DNA from: Oikopleura dioica
Taxonomy: Eukaryota > Chordata > Appendicularia > Copelata > Oikopleuridae
Length of the DNA stretch: 64,000 bases
Reading direction: 5' to 3'
NCBI GenBank assembly: GCA_907165135.1
Contig: OU015569.1
Span: forward strand, 9,672,501-9,736,500
Below are positions 42,487 to 53,237 of this stretch, one piece after another (within the stretch, counting starts at the first letter, position 1; each line of letters starts with the position of its first letter). Both the position numbers and the translations under genes were made by a program. The notes under the pieces are model-generated. The model saw nothing but the letters and a program-made list of their open reading frames with translations, was not told the DNA's origin and ran no database searches.

Positions 42487-44468
42487 GAGTTTGTTCTATT
42501 TCGCCCGCTGTGGAAGATTGCAGCGATGTCTCTGGCTGAACTTAGCAGCTGTTAAATAAACTGCGGTGCTTTTCTTCGTCTCGGGTTAGCTTCGTTTACG
42601 AAGTCACGCACTGCTGATCTTGCCTTCGATACGCTCTCTGAATCCAACCAACGCTCCGGAGTAGATCCTCAATTTTACGTTGCAGCTCGCTCTCTTTCTC
42701 TCCACGTGTAGGGGATAATTATTGAGTTCCTGCTAGTTTGTAGTATTACCCGATTTCAAACTCGAGCAAAGAGCAACTGGTCGCGCCACTGCGCCACTTC
42801 ACAGTTCAAACTCTTTTGGCAATAGCGACACTACTACGTCACAGCGATCCAAAATGAACGCATTTCGGAGCGGCCCGAGGCCTCAGCCACGGTAAAAATG
42901 AAAACTTGGGTATGATATTTTCTTCTGCTTCGATTATGCAGTGAAAGTCAGCGAAAATGCTCTTTGGTAAGAGCACCTGAAAACGCATCGGCTGCCCTCT
43001 TGCAGAACATCCATCCTCTAGATTCACCTTGCTTCATCTACTCTTTCTTGATTTCTGACTAGTTCTACGCAGAGAGCGTGTTTGTCATAGTATGGATCTC
43101 ATACTATACGCTTGAATAGCTTTGATAATATATAAAAGCTAATTTCCCAAAATGGGAAAATTGCGTCTCCGGTTATTTCTTACACATAATATGTTAGATG
43201 TCCGATCTAATGTTTCAAATTAAGATCAAGCACAATCTTTTTAATTGATCTTATAACGCGATAGGAAATGCGCACAAAATATTGGTACTGTAGGTTTATT
43301 CTCAAGGGCTACATCAAAACTTGTTTATTGTTTATTAATTGATATATAAATTTATGGCTTCTTACGTTCAACTAAGAGCTTACTCTCGTCTTTGCTAGGA
43401 ATAATAAAACTCAGAGAGAAATTTTACGGTCATTGACGGTGACTGCTAAGCAGTAAAGCGGCGTATAAGGTTAGCTCGTTTTAAAAAATCGTTCTATTTT
43501 TACGTCCCCTCAAGCCAGGCAGCGATGTTCGAGCTTATCTTAAAAAGATATTGAATGCGCCTGCTGCCGGAACAATTCGGCAAACTCGCACGTGGTTCGG
43601 AGGGCCTTGTGGAACGCGATGTTTATAGATATAGCAGTACTTTATTAATAACGGCATATTTGGCATCAAACTTTTATTCGTGTAATCTCAAGTTCCCTTG
43701 TACCAATTGCTCTTTCGAAAACAATTGTTAACACTGAACGCGGCTATATTCGTTCATTCTTTCGGATTTAATTCCCTGAAACAGTACACTTTTATTTCAT
43801 TTTTAGAAAAAAAAATATGGCTAGATTATTCTTTCAATCGGTTGTCATTCAAGAAGCAGTCTCATAAACGAAATGAAATTCAATGAGTCGAGTCACTTTG
43901 CGAAGGCTATAAACTCCTGTCGAACAAGAAAATTATCAAAGTAGCGTCTAAGTTAGAATTATTTGTTCGCTTTATGATCCCAATCAATTATTTCAGCCAT
44001 GAAAGAAGTGTATGACTATCTTTACAAGTACAGCGCAGAAATAACGTTTCTAGGAAGATATTTAAAATGCCTACTTTAATCATTAACAAATTTTTAGACT
44101 TTTCATTTTGCATCCGCTTTGGAGAATCAAACAAAAATAATTGGGACAAAAGGGAAGTCCTCTAGGCAACCATTCTGGAAGGAATATTACTAATCACATT
44201 AGAAATTGTGTACTCTTTGTTTATGTCTGAAGAAATGATTTCTACGGGGAGCAGAAGAGTGCGAACTTTAGAGCCACAGAAATCACATTAGCACTCGTGT
44301 GAAAAGACTACTCTCGTACTTTGACACTCTCACTGGGTCAGGTTGGATTTCGCTCGCGTCACTGTATTTTTCCCTACTAGGTTCTAGCAAAGTAGACAAG
44401 GGAAGAGCCTCGATCAAATGTTAAATCATTTGGCCAAGATCAATATGCAAGTTTTCTGGTAAATTTGT
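42487..44468. other. Intergenic, about 2 kb
   Basis: Upstream of the nuclear receptor and downstream of H2B. AT-rich, no splice-supported frames. Probably contains nuclear receptor control sequence, none of which I can specify. Confidence 0.35.
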
Positions 44469-44484
44469 GGCCCTTAAAAGGGCC
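44469..44484 (-). promoter_or_regulatory. Histone mRNA 3' stem-loop (H2B, 44.5 kb)
   Basis: GGCCCTTTTAAGGGCC on the minus strand, 22 nt after the H2B stop. Confidence 0.92.
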
Positions 44485-44506
44485 TGTTTTAGCTCCGGTA
44501 AATGAT

Positions 44507-44842
44507 TTACTTGGAGGCGGTGTATTTGGTCACAGCTTTGGTACCCTCGGAGACGGCGTGCTTAGCAAGCTCACCAGGGAAGAGCAGTCGGCAAGCGGTC
44601 TGGATTTCTCGAGAGGAAATCGTAGACCTCTTGTTGATCTTGGCGAGACGGGAAGCTTCGCCACCGACCCGGTCGAAAATATCACGAACGAAAGAGTTCA
44701 TGATTGACATCGCCTTGGAGGAGATGCCCTGGTCGGGGTGGACCTGCTTCAACACCTTGTAGATGTAGATCGAAAAGGACTCCTTGCGGGCCTTTCGGTA
44801 CTTTCGGGCATTGGCGGTAGCGGGCTTAGCAGACTTGGCCAT
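44507..44842 (-). CDS. Histone H2B, solitary gene
   Basis: 111 residues, intronless, with tail [17 protein letters not shown] and the standard fold. It differs from the paired H2B genes at [14 protein letters not shown] (Arg and Gly instead of Cys), SFSIYIYK and KINKRSTIS, so it is closer to the usual animal sequence. It has no H2A partner. Its promoter carries the GGTTGTCTCCC element found at H3 and H4, suggesting regulation with those rather than with the paired H2A/H2B genes. Confidence 0.96.
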   Translation of the reverse strand: MAKSAKPATANARKYRKARKESFSIYIYKVLKQVHPDQGISSKAMSIMNSFVRDIFDRVGGEASRLAKINKRSTISSREIQTACRLLFPGELAKHAVSEGTKAVTKYTASK

Positions 44843-44898
44843 CGTTGGTTATTCACAAGGTTTCAAGTTTGTGAGTAGTGAACAGCCTCATTCTGGTG

Positions 44899-44942
44899 GC
44901 GTATTTATACCCAGGTAAGCGACGTGTGGGAGACAACCCTTG
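44899..44942 (-). promoter_or_regulatory. H2B promoter: TATA box plus shared histone element
   Basis: On the minus strand AGGGTTGTCTCCCACAC (44940-44924) precedes GTATAAATAC (44910-44901), about 60 bp before the ATG. The 16 bases GGGTTGTCTCCCACAC are identical to those upstream of H4. Confidence 0.7.
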
Positions 44943-45204
44943 GGAAGAAAAACAAATTGTTCTCGAAACACGTTTCGTGAGATTTTGTTTTTCTCTCCGT
45001 GTTTTCAACTGAATCCTGGTTATCCTTATTAGAAACGATCAAAAGCACGAAATTACTGGACTATGAACTGGGTCGGTGGATTATTTAGTCGATAAAAGGC
45101 GGAGGAGGTAGGCGTGACCCAGAAAAATTAGAGAAATTTATCGGATAAATACCAGCTTTTTATTTAATTTATTCGTTGGGAAAGCTCCGGTCGAAAAAGA
45201 ATTT

Positions 45205-45415
45205 CGGAATCTTCAGAGATTTTCCGTGAATTGATTATTGACGATTGATTGTAAAAATTTTGGATATTTTTTAATGCTGAGAAACAAAGTGAGAAACACT
45301 TCGAGCTCTAGAAAGTTTTTGTATGGACGAAGGAAGCAAAGGAGAAAAGAAAAACAGCAAGTGGGAAACACGCTGAGAAACGCGTCAATATCTAGAGACA
45401 TTCTGTTTTGAGTCG
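45205..45415 (-). repeat. Dispersed repeat, copy 2 (minus orientation)
   Basis: In minus orientation this aligns with 53345-53590. Shared blocks include GTGTTTCCCACTTGCT, TTTCTAGAGCTC and TGTTTCTCA. It is built from imperfect GTGTTTCTCAC / TTTCTCAG units and does not code. It lies between H2B and the bHLH gene. Confidence 0.6.
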
Positions 45416-45675
45416 CAAAGTTTGCATCGCAGTTGAGAAAGGCGAGTGGGCTCAGCTTCGAGTTCTTTCCAGTGCGCTCATTTTCATTGGTGGAAGACCT
45501 CGCTCTCTTTGAAAGCTTTCGCCATTTTCCAGGGTGGACTTTTCCTTCCTGAAAATTGTTGCCGAATCACCAGTTCAGTGGTGGCCAATTGCAGCCGAAT
45601 CACGAAAAGAAAAGAGAATATTTTTATTTTGATAATTTTTTGTAAATTTTTAATGAATTTTAATTTACTTTCAGA

Positions 45676-47555
45676 ATGAAACGTAAGCTCCCGAAGTGTG
45701 TTAGGATCGAGATAGACAGCTCTGCTGAGGCTGAAGCAAAGTGGCAGAGAAGTTTGAAGAGAAAGAAAGAGGAGGCGAGAAAAAGAGAGCTGGAGAAATA
45801 TCCCGACTTCACGGCAGAAAATGTAAGATTCGATTTCTTCTTTAATTATTTTCGACTTTCTTCTTCGGCTTTTTTAGTCGAAGCAAGCCCTGTAAATTTA
45901 AAAATCGTCAATAATCGCTTTCAGTGGCGTGTTTTTGCAGATGCATATGCATCCGGCCAAGCTCATTCGATGATGAAGACGATGCAAGTACAATTCGCCG
46001 GATTGAATCTCGCCTCAGAAGAAAATGGCGCGCCGCCTGTTTTATTTTCGAAAAAGTCGGCTCACCCACAAAACGAAAATCGAAAAGATCTTCACACCGA
46101 TATTACGAATTTTTCAATAAAACAACCAAACGAACGAGCATTGGCGAATTTAAGTACAAATTTGAACGCAGCAAAGGCAAGCGAGAAGGAAGAATGTTCG
46201 TCAGCGGATTTGGAGGTAGATATCGCGCTATATTTTCCTGTGGACGAGAGTTTTTTTAGATTCACAGCACGGTTGGAGTGCAGATCTCCCAATGGTGAGA
46301 CACGAAGGAGGTGGCAAGATTCGTAGCCGCTCAAGATCTAGTGCTCAGTCTGAATCGGTGAAAATAAGAAACGCACGAGAACGAGAGCGAGTGAAGACTC
46401 TCAATGCAGCATACGAACAGCTCCGCGATCGGCTCCCCATTACACCTAGTCTAAGAGGAAAGAAGATGTCCAAGTACGAGACCCTGCAGGTAATGGAACC
46501 AGTAAATGCCATAATAGAGCGTTTATAGCACGCTATCGAGTACATTCGGACACTAGAAGATTTGCTTGATGGTGGTGATGAAGAAGGGCATTTTCAGATG
46601 CCGCAAAGAGACATCGAGCTCCGAAAATGCTTGCCTAATGAAAGTCCTCTTTGCCGATCTCGATCTATGGGACCGCAGATTATTGATGTAACAGTCTCTT
46701 CTTCCCGAAGCTCGGAAAGTGGCTTTAGTTCCAATGACAGCAGTACCAGCCAAGCCTATAGCTCGATCGAACTATCTGAAGCCGACTCTCTTGTAAAAAC
46801 TGGCTCTATTATCTTAGGTCATGATAAAGACGCGTCGATTGAATTGACTCAAGGTGAGAGGAGACCAAGCATTTTTGTATCAACTTCTTGTACAATTCTG
46901 TAAGGAGTTTCCGCGCCTCTGTGAGTGCTGCGTTGCCGCACCCCTTACCCGCTGTCTAGGGGTGCGGAAACTCCTCACAGAACTGTACGGGCCGTTTTGG
47001 CTATATGGCAGTTTTTCTGAATGTGCTATTCAAGACTTGAATTTCAAGTGACAATTCTACTTACTGTGACAATCACAGTTTGACAGCTTTCGTTTTACAT
47101 GCTGGAACGGGTTGTTTAAATTCTCAACAGCTCTAACTCAAAGGCATTCGGTCGACTCAGTTATTTAGCCTTGATACTAAGTTTGCTTTCAGGAATGCAC
47201 CCAATGTACGCAGTCAATCCGGTGGCAATGTCGCTCGCCGCAAGCTATTATGCCCATAACGCGACTCCATCTGTCAGAATCAGCGAGAACGAGGCGGAGG
47301 CTTACTCAAATCTGCAGCAGCAATCGCCTTATCCCCAGTCAGAAGAGTATGAGTCTGTTTCTTTCGACACCCAGGAACATGTCACCTTGAAGAACCTCAA
47401 TTATCAAACGCAAGAATTAAAGGACCACTTTCCGATTCACATGGCCGCCGACGTCAAGGTACGCGCCATGGAAGCTTAACTTTCTTGACGAGTATTAGAC
47501 GGAGGCACCCTCCTACGAATCTAACGAAGCCATCTCTTTCGGCGCTTACGAATAG
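45676..47555 (+). CDS. bHLH transcription factor (proneural-like)
   Basis: The bHLH domain is certain: basic region NARERERVKTLN, helix 1 AAYEQLRDRLP, loop, helix 2 KKMSKYETLQ/HAIEYIRTLEDLL. A GT-AG intron (46491-46530) splits helix 2 where the slash is placed. Upstream, the exon ending at 46217 joins in frame (IRRIESRLRRKW and other basic stretches). The first exon from the ATG at 45676 is a highly charged Lys/Glu segment whose junction to the next exon I could not settle. Downstream, a Ser-rich exon ends at 46818. A 370-nt intron with a hairpin follows, then exon 47192-47458 and the last exon to the TAG at 47553. The motif set resembles achaete-scute/atonal group A factors; exact orthology is not assigned. 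Confidence 0.75.
46891..46987. repeat. Inverted repeat (hairpin) in bHLH gene intron
   Basis: 46891-46914 and 46964-46987 are 23-bp imperfect inverted repeats (core AGGAGTTTCCGC). A second inner pair, CCGCACCCCT/AGGGGTGCGG, lies near 46936 and 46958. Could be a small mobile-element relic or a structured intron RNA. Confidence 0.6.
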
Positions 47556-47721
47556 CTAGAATCACAGCCATTTATACCATTAATATCTCTACACTGCACA
47601 ATTCTTTCATTTATCGGTCCCTGCCACAGTCACAATAATTTCTATTTACTGGAAAGTTCAAGCCCAGCACAAATCGAAGCAAATATAGAGCTGCCTTTAT
47701 GAAAATAAATAAAATTAGAAA

Positions 47722-49683
47722 ATGTTAAGACCTATAAGTAGGATACTATCACACAAAACGTACAGGATGAGTGCAACCGAGCAAGAAAGAATAATGCAGC
47801 TGGTAAAACGCATTCTTCCTGACGGAAACGGAATCAACAAAGCCGAGCTCGATGAACTTACCGAAAAGCTCAAAAGCATCACTCCTTCTCCAGGAGCAGG
47901 TGAGAATCTGACTCCTTTCAATAAGTAAATTCTATTCTAAAGAAGGGAAGCCGAAGAAAGCTAAGAAATCGAAGTTGGTGCTCAAAAATGCGAAGGGAAC
48001 AATTGACCAAGGCCCTGCCGAAATGGCTGTTCGCGAAGAACTTTTCGACAAAATCAAAGCTGTATTCAAAACTCACGGAGCTGAAACGATTGATACGCCT
48101 GTATTCGAACTGACGGATATTTTAACGAACAAATACGGCGAGGACTCGAAGCTGATCTATAATGTTGCTAAACCTGAAGGCTCTGACGAGTCACTTTCTC
48201 TTAGGTAATATCGGGACACGCTTTTCCTCTCGCTCAGTATTGAAATTTTAGATACGACCTGACAGTTCCTTTTGCCCGCTTTGTAGCACAGAACAAAATC
48301 CAGAACATAAAACGATACCACATCGCCAAAGTCTATCGACGAGATCAGCCTTACATGACTAAAGGTGACTTTATCAGTCGGGTTTGAACTGGAAATGACT
48401 CGATTTCAGGGCGATATCGAGAGTTCTATCAATGTGATTTTGATATTGCTGGCTCAAATTATGCACCGATGTTCCCTGATGCCGAATGCGTGAAAATCGC
48501 GACAGAGATAATCGACTCCCTCGATATTGGAAAATACACAATCAAAGTAAGAACATGAATTTACGGCAACTCACTTGACTTAATTCTTGTTCTAGCTCAA
48601 CGATAGAAGAATTCTTGATGGAATATTCGCGGCGTGTGGCTGCCCAGACGAGCTTTTCCGAGCCGCATGCGCGGAAGTTGATAAACTCGATAAACTGCCC
48701 TGGACAGCGCCAGATAACGAAGTCAGTGTTCGATGTGGAATGATAAAAAAAGGTGTGAGAGTTCTATCAGACCTTATTTTCTTACTTGTTTTCGCGAAGG
48801 TCTAACAGAAGAATGTGCTGACAAGATCGGCCAGTTTGTTCAACGATCTGGTGGCCAAGATCTCGTGAAGGTAAATTGTCTTGGTTTTTGGGGTTTTATT
48901 AATTGAAATATTTTAGGAGTTATTGGCTGATCCAGTTCTTGGTGCTAATAAATCGGCGACAGAAGGCTTGAAGGAAATGTCTGTGCTGTTGGAATATCTC
49001 GAAGCTTGGAAGATCATGGACAAAGTGTCATTCGATCTCTCATTAGCGCGTGGTCTCGACTACTACACTGGAGTCATCTACGAGATTGTCATGACGCCTA
49101 GCGAAGAGGACATCAAGACTGCGGAAGTAGGAACCACGGTGGGTGTGGGCTCTGTCGCCGCTGGCGGACGATACGACGGTCTTGTTGGCTCTCTTGTCGG
49201 TGGAAAAGGTAAACTTCGAAAGCCTCTTTGCTCGCGCATTACAGATTTTAGGAAAATCAAACGTCCCATGTGTTGGAATAAGTTTTGGAGTGGAAAGATT
49301 GTACACGCTACTAAAACGAAAGAAAGACGCTTCGTCTATCAGAACTACTGCGACGCAAGTTTTTGTCATGTCTGGTCAAAAGAATATGCTCAAAGAGAGA
49401 GCAGCTATTCTCAACGATCTCTGGGAAGCAGGCATTCCCGCGGAGACGAGTTACAAGGTAAGAATTTTATCAAACTTGCTCGTTCAGTAATTTTTAGCCA
49501 AATCCAAAACTTTTGAACGATCTGCAATCTTGTGAGTCCAGGAATATTCCATGGGGAATCGTATTTGGAGAAAGAGAAATCGAAGAAGGAATAGTTTTGC
49601 TGCGAAGCATCACATCGCGCGAGGAAGAAAAAGTTGCAAGAAGCGATTTAGTCAAAATTTTGAAAGAGAAGCTCGCTGTATGA
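47722..49683 (+). CDS. hars: Histidyl-tRNA synthetase
   Basis: Nine exons (47722-47899, 47943-48204, 48252-48364, 48410-48546, 48596-48752, 48800-48870, 48917-49208, 49252-49457, 49498-49683), GT-AG and in phase, give 533 residues. It has a WHEP-like Lys-rich N-terminal part and class II motif 1. Motif 2 is [25 protein letters not shown]. The histidine-specific loop is ARGLDYYTG, and motif 3 is GISFGVERL. The C-terminal anticodon-binding domain follows ([21 protein letters not shown]). It charges tRNA-His. The first Met opens a basic, Ser/Arg stretch ([16 protein letters not shown]) like a mitochondrial presequence. The second Met (47767) would start a cytosolic form, so one gene may supply both compartments. 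An acceptor lies 2 nt before the first ATG. Confidence 0.96.
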
Positions 49684-49889
49684 GCTCTTTGCTTAGGCTA
49701 ATTTAAATTTCATCCTTCATTTTTTCCTTAGTTCTTGAAAACCTGCTTTATATAAATAATACTAGTTCTAGAATACTAGTACTTCTGTCTGTCCCTGTTT
49801 GTAATCATCGGAATAAGAAGTTGGTGGCTCAAGAGTGAGCTTAGAAGGCTCCAGATCTGATATAGCGTATTTTTTACATTATTTAAGAT

Positions 49890-50349
49890 ATGAGCACAAG
49901 ACGAAGCAAGAGAAAGAAAGTAGAACAGGAAGTTGTGGTGAAGGAAGAGCCTGATATCAAAGTAGAAATAAAGGAAGAATTCACAAGTCCAAAGAAAGGC
50001 AACGAAAAGGTGCAATCCGAACCAGAAGAAACTGTCGTAAAGACAGAACCAGAAGAAACTGTCGTGAAGACCGAACCAGCTGAAACGGCAGTGAAAAGCG
50101 AACCATACGCTTCAGAAGAGTAATTTTTTTCGCTCGTTTTTGAGGCTATATAATTTATAGAGACGAAGATGAGATGACAGACGCGGATAGAGTTGTCCTC
50201 AAAATGGTTGACGGTAAACATAAATTCTTGTTATGTTTTTAATCGAGTGTTCAGAAAGGATGAACTTGTTGCTCGAAAGGTTCGAGAAAAGACAGAAAGA
50301 AGAACGAAAGAAATTGGAGGCACATTTCGCTAAAAATCTTTTTCCGTGA
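49890..50349 (+). CDS. Small nuclear-type protein with repeated sumoylation consensus sites
   Basis: Exons 49890-50119, 50161-50213 and 50255-50349 give 125 residues. After a basic start (MSTRRSKRKKVEQE), the hydrophobic-Lys-x-Glu consensus recurs at VKEE, IKEE, VKTE twice and VKSE. The VKTEP units form a short tandem repeat. The C-terminal part is helical and charged (ERMNLLLERFEKRQKEERKK), probably coiled coil. The consensus density suggests a SUMO substrate or scaffold in the nucleus; this is inferred from motifs only. The family is not recognised. It starts 207 bp after the histidyl-tRNA synthetase stop, just behind a TTTAAG acceptor. Confidence 0.65.
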
Positions 50350-50765
50350 AACAATACTGCCCCCTTGGAAAATAAAAACTGAGCTGAACATAAATCTAGC
50401 CATCTTATTTTCCATTGTGAACTAAGATGGAAGTGCCGATGCCTTTTTCACAGTCAAAATTCCTTTTCCAGTGACCTCTTGCATTCTCAGCCGAATTTAC
50501 ATTCTTGAACAGGATTTCATAAAAATAAGACCGAATCCGCATGCTTGAAAAGTTGGTAGTTCATCGCGGTCCAAAAATGTTTCGTATTTTTTTCGTATTT
50601 TTCAACATCGAAAAAGTTAACGGAAATCTTGTTTTTGAACACGATGCACCGACAGTTATCGTCATGATCGCAAAACGTGGCCAAGTTCTCATTCGACTCA
50701 GCGGCAAAGTTTTTTCACTTTTAAGTTTTTTTTTTGTTTTCTGTTTCTTGCGCTGGTGTCTGGAG
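50350..50765. other. Intergenic, about 415 bp
   Basis: A 106-codon frame from 50541 overlaps the start of the next gene in the same frame, but its upstream part is Phe/Val-rich without family support. I start the transporter at the ATG at 50766. Confidence 0.35.
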
Positions 50766-52995
50766 ATGACAGAAACTCAGAGTCCAGACGATAAATTCCT
50801 AAGAGAGGAGCTAGCCTCCAAGAAGCCAGCTACGCTATCTGGATTAGGTAAACTTCGGTAGTCTGATTGTTTTCGTTTCACAAAAAAATGGATTCACTAG
50901 CTCTTTGTTTATAGTAGAAACTACATATTAAAATCATATTTATAAGACTGTAACAGATTATTAATTAGCTGGTTGGCTTAATCTTGGCTCCGCAATCTTC
51001 AATTTGATGAATGCTGTGATCGGAGCGGGAATTATTAGCCTGGGCTACGCTGCGTCCGTTTTGGGAAGTGCTCAATTTGTCATTTGGTTACTTTTTGTCG
51101 TTGTTATTTCCTGCTTCACGATGGACTTAGTTCTCGCTTGCTCTAAGTATACAGGCAAAGGAGTTCCCGCAGAAATTTTATATTTTCGAAAAAAGACGTT
51201 AATTCTTAAAAGGCTGTTGGGAGGCGATGCAGGAAGAAAAAAATCACAATGAAGTTCTCATAGAGCCCCGTAAAATTTGCCCTCGAACGCATGAATGCAA
51301 CCACACTCGGTATACTTTTCCCATCAAGTAAATGTGTTAATTCTTTCAGCTACTTTTCCTATGAAACGTTTGCAGAAAAACTATTCGGAATATACGTCGT
51401 TTACTTTGTGAACATCATCATGTTTTTCTACCTCTGCATCGCAATCACCACCTATTTTATAATAATGAAGGTTGGTATCGTCGACAGGTTTCGTTAATAA
51501 TTTATTGAAAACATATTGACTCCGATATAAATATATTCCGCTTAAAGTTAAAAATATAGATTTCCAGGATAATTTACCCGACATTGTCGAGGGAATTTTA
51601 ACTCTGAGAGGAATACAAATCGACGAAGCGAAGCACTCTAGCGAATGGTACTTGAACGGGAAAATTCTACTTGGCCTAATGGTCATTGTCATCCAATTAC
51701 CACTGGCGATGCTGAGACGGATCGACTTCTTGGGTTTCACATCGTTTATAGGTATCTTACTTCGTTAATGTTACTTTTTCATGTTTCTCAGGAATGGCTT
51801 GCATGATGTCGTTTGTTGGCCTCGTCATTCAAAAGCAGCCGGAAGCTGCAGCCCTCTGTGGGAACATTACCTACTCAGAGCCTTATCCGACGCCTACTTG
51901 CGAGACTGAGCTGTTCACTTTCTCCGTCAATTCCGTTTACGCTATTCCAATGATGCTGTTTTCGGTAAGCCCCAAAAAAGAATTAGAAATGAAATCCTTA
52001 GTTCATGTGCCATGGAAACATTCTCTCCATTGTCGCCGAGCTCCGTCCTCTTCCTTCTTGCAAGTCGATCTTTCCATCTATAAAAAGAACTCGCCTCCTC
52101 ATTATTGGTGCCGTTTCTCCAACTACTATTCTATATATCTTGACAGCTCTCTTTGCATACGCGTCTTATTTTAATAGAACAGAGTCCTTTCTCTTGAAGG
52201 AATATGGGTAAGTATTTAATCTTATTCCGCTATGACCACCAATTCTAGTTACTGGCTGAATGGAGATATAATGCTTTTAGCGGCTCGTATATTAGTTACA
52301 CTATGCATTACATTTTCGGTAAGAACATCATTCGAAATCTGCGTTTTCAAGTCGCTTAGGTTCCGATTCTTCATTATCCCTGCCGCTATTCTTTCTGGAA
52401 GTTATTGAATCGCCTTGCCCCTAACACAATCCCTGTTCCTTACGATAATGCGTTTCAAGACACTTGGAACCCTACTTGGTACCGCATGTTCGCGATCATC
52501 ATTCAAGGCACGATTTATGCACTTGTCTGCATTACTGGTATGCTTAATAATATCTACAGTAGATGACTTTCTATCTTGAGATGACTTCAAATTGGTCCTC
52601 AGCCTTGGTGGCGCAATCGCAGGTTCCTGCATCATCCAGATTTTTCCCTCGATGTTCTATCTCAAGGTGAACTATTAAAACAAGGAGGGCTAATAATGTG
52701 ACTTTATTTAAGATTCACGACTGGAACCATAGAGGAATTTACAATAAATTAGTTTGGCTGATCTTGGGCCTTGGCTGGGTCACGTTCTTCTTCAACACTT
52801 CGCTTATAATCATTCAGGTAATTTACAAATTCTGGAGGATCTACCCTGATCTATCCTGTTCAGAGCATCGCCGCTAGAAGTGATGGAGGCGACAACGATT
52901 TCTACGACGAGCAAAACAAGGTCGGCTTCGAGGTTATGGGCAGAGGTCTCTCGAACCTGACGGAAGCGATTCTGCCAACGAACTCCACTGCCTGA
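50766..52995 (+). CDS. SLC38-type sodium-coupled neutral amino acid transporter
   Basis: The first exon (50766-50847) leads into the family signature GWLNLGSAIFNLMNAVIGAGIISLGYA (exon from 50969). Successive hydrophobic exons follow: YVVYFVNIIMFFYLCIA; ILLGLMVIVIQLPLAM with a glycosylatable, Cys-containing loop (CGNITYSEPYPTPTCE); CHGNILSIVAELRP; a later helix with VLSLGGAIAGSCIIQIFPSMFYLK; and WLILGLGWVTFFFNTSLIIIQ. The TGA is at 52993-52995. About eleven spans and a short C-tail fit the SLC38 family, which carries glutamine and other neutral amino acids with Na+ at the plasma or lysosomal membrane. One junction, after SKYTGK (51160), could not be joined with normal splice sites. The exon carrying VLSLGG begins after CTTGAG near 52582. 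Confidence 0.85.
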
Positions 52996-53237
52996 TTCAA
53001 AACTCCATTCCGTTTTCAAAGTTCACCTTTTCACAAGTTCATGGATTATTCACTGCCCGCTTTTTATAAACAATTCTTTATATTATTTATTCAATTGTCG
53101 ATAATTCTTTCTAATATTGAAGAAGCACAGGATTTTTGGCAGAAATGCTTTCCGTTTTAAAACGGTTGATCTAGAAGTGGTATTGAAGGGTATATAGAAG
53201 TACTACTACAGAAGTAGATTACAGGTAAACAGGGCCG

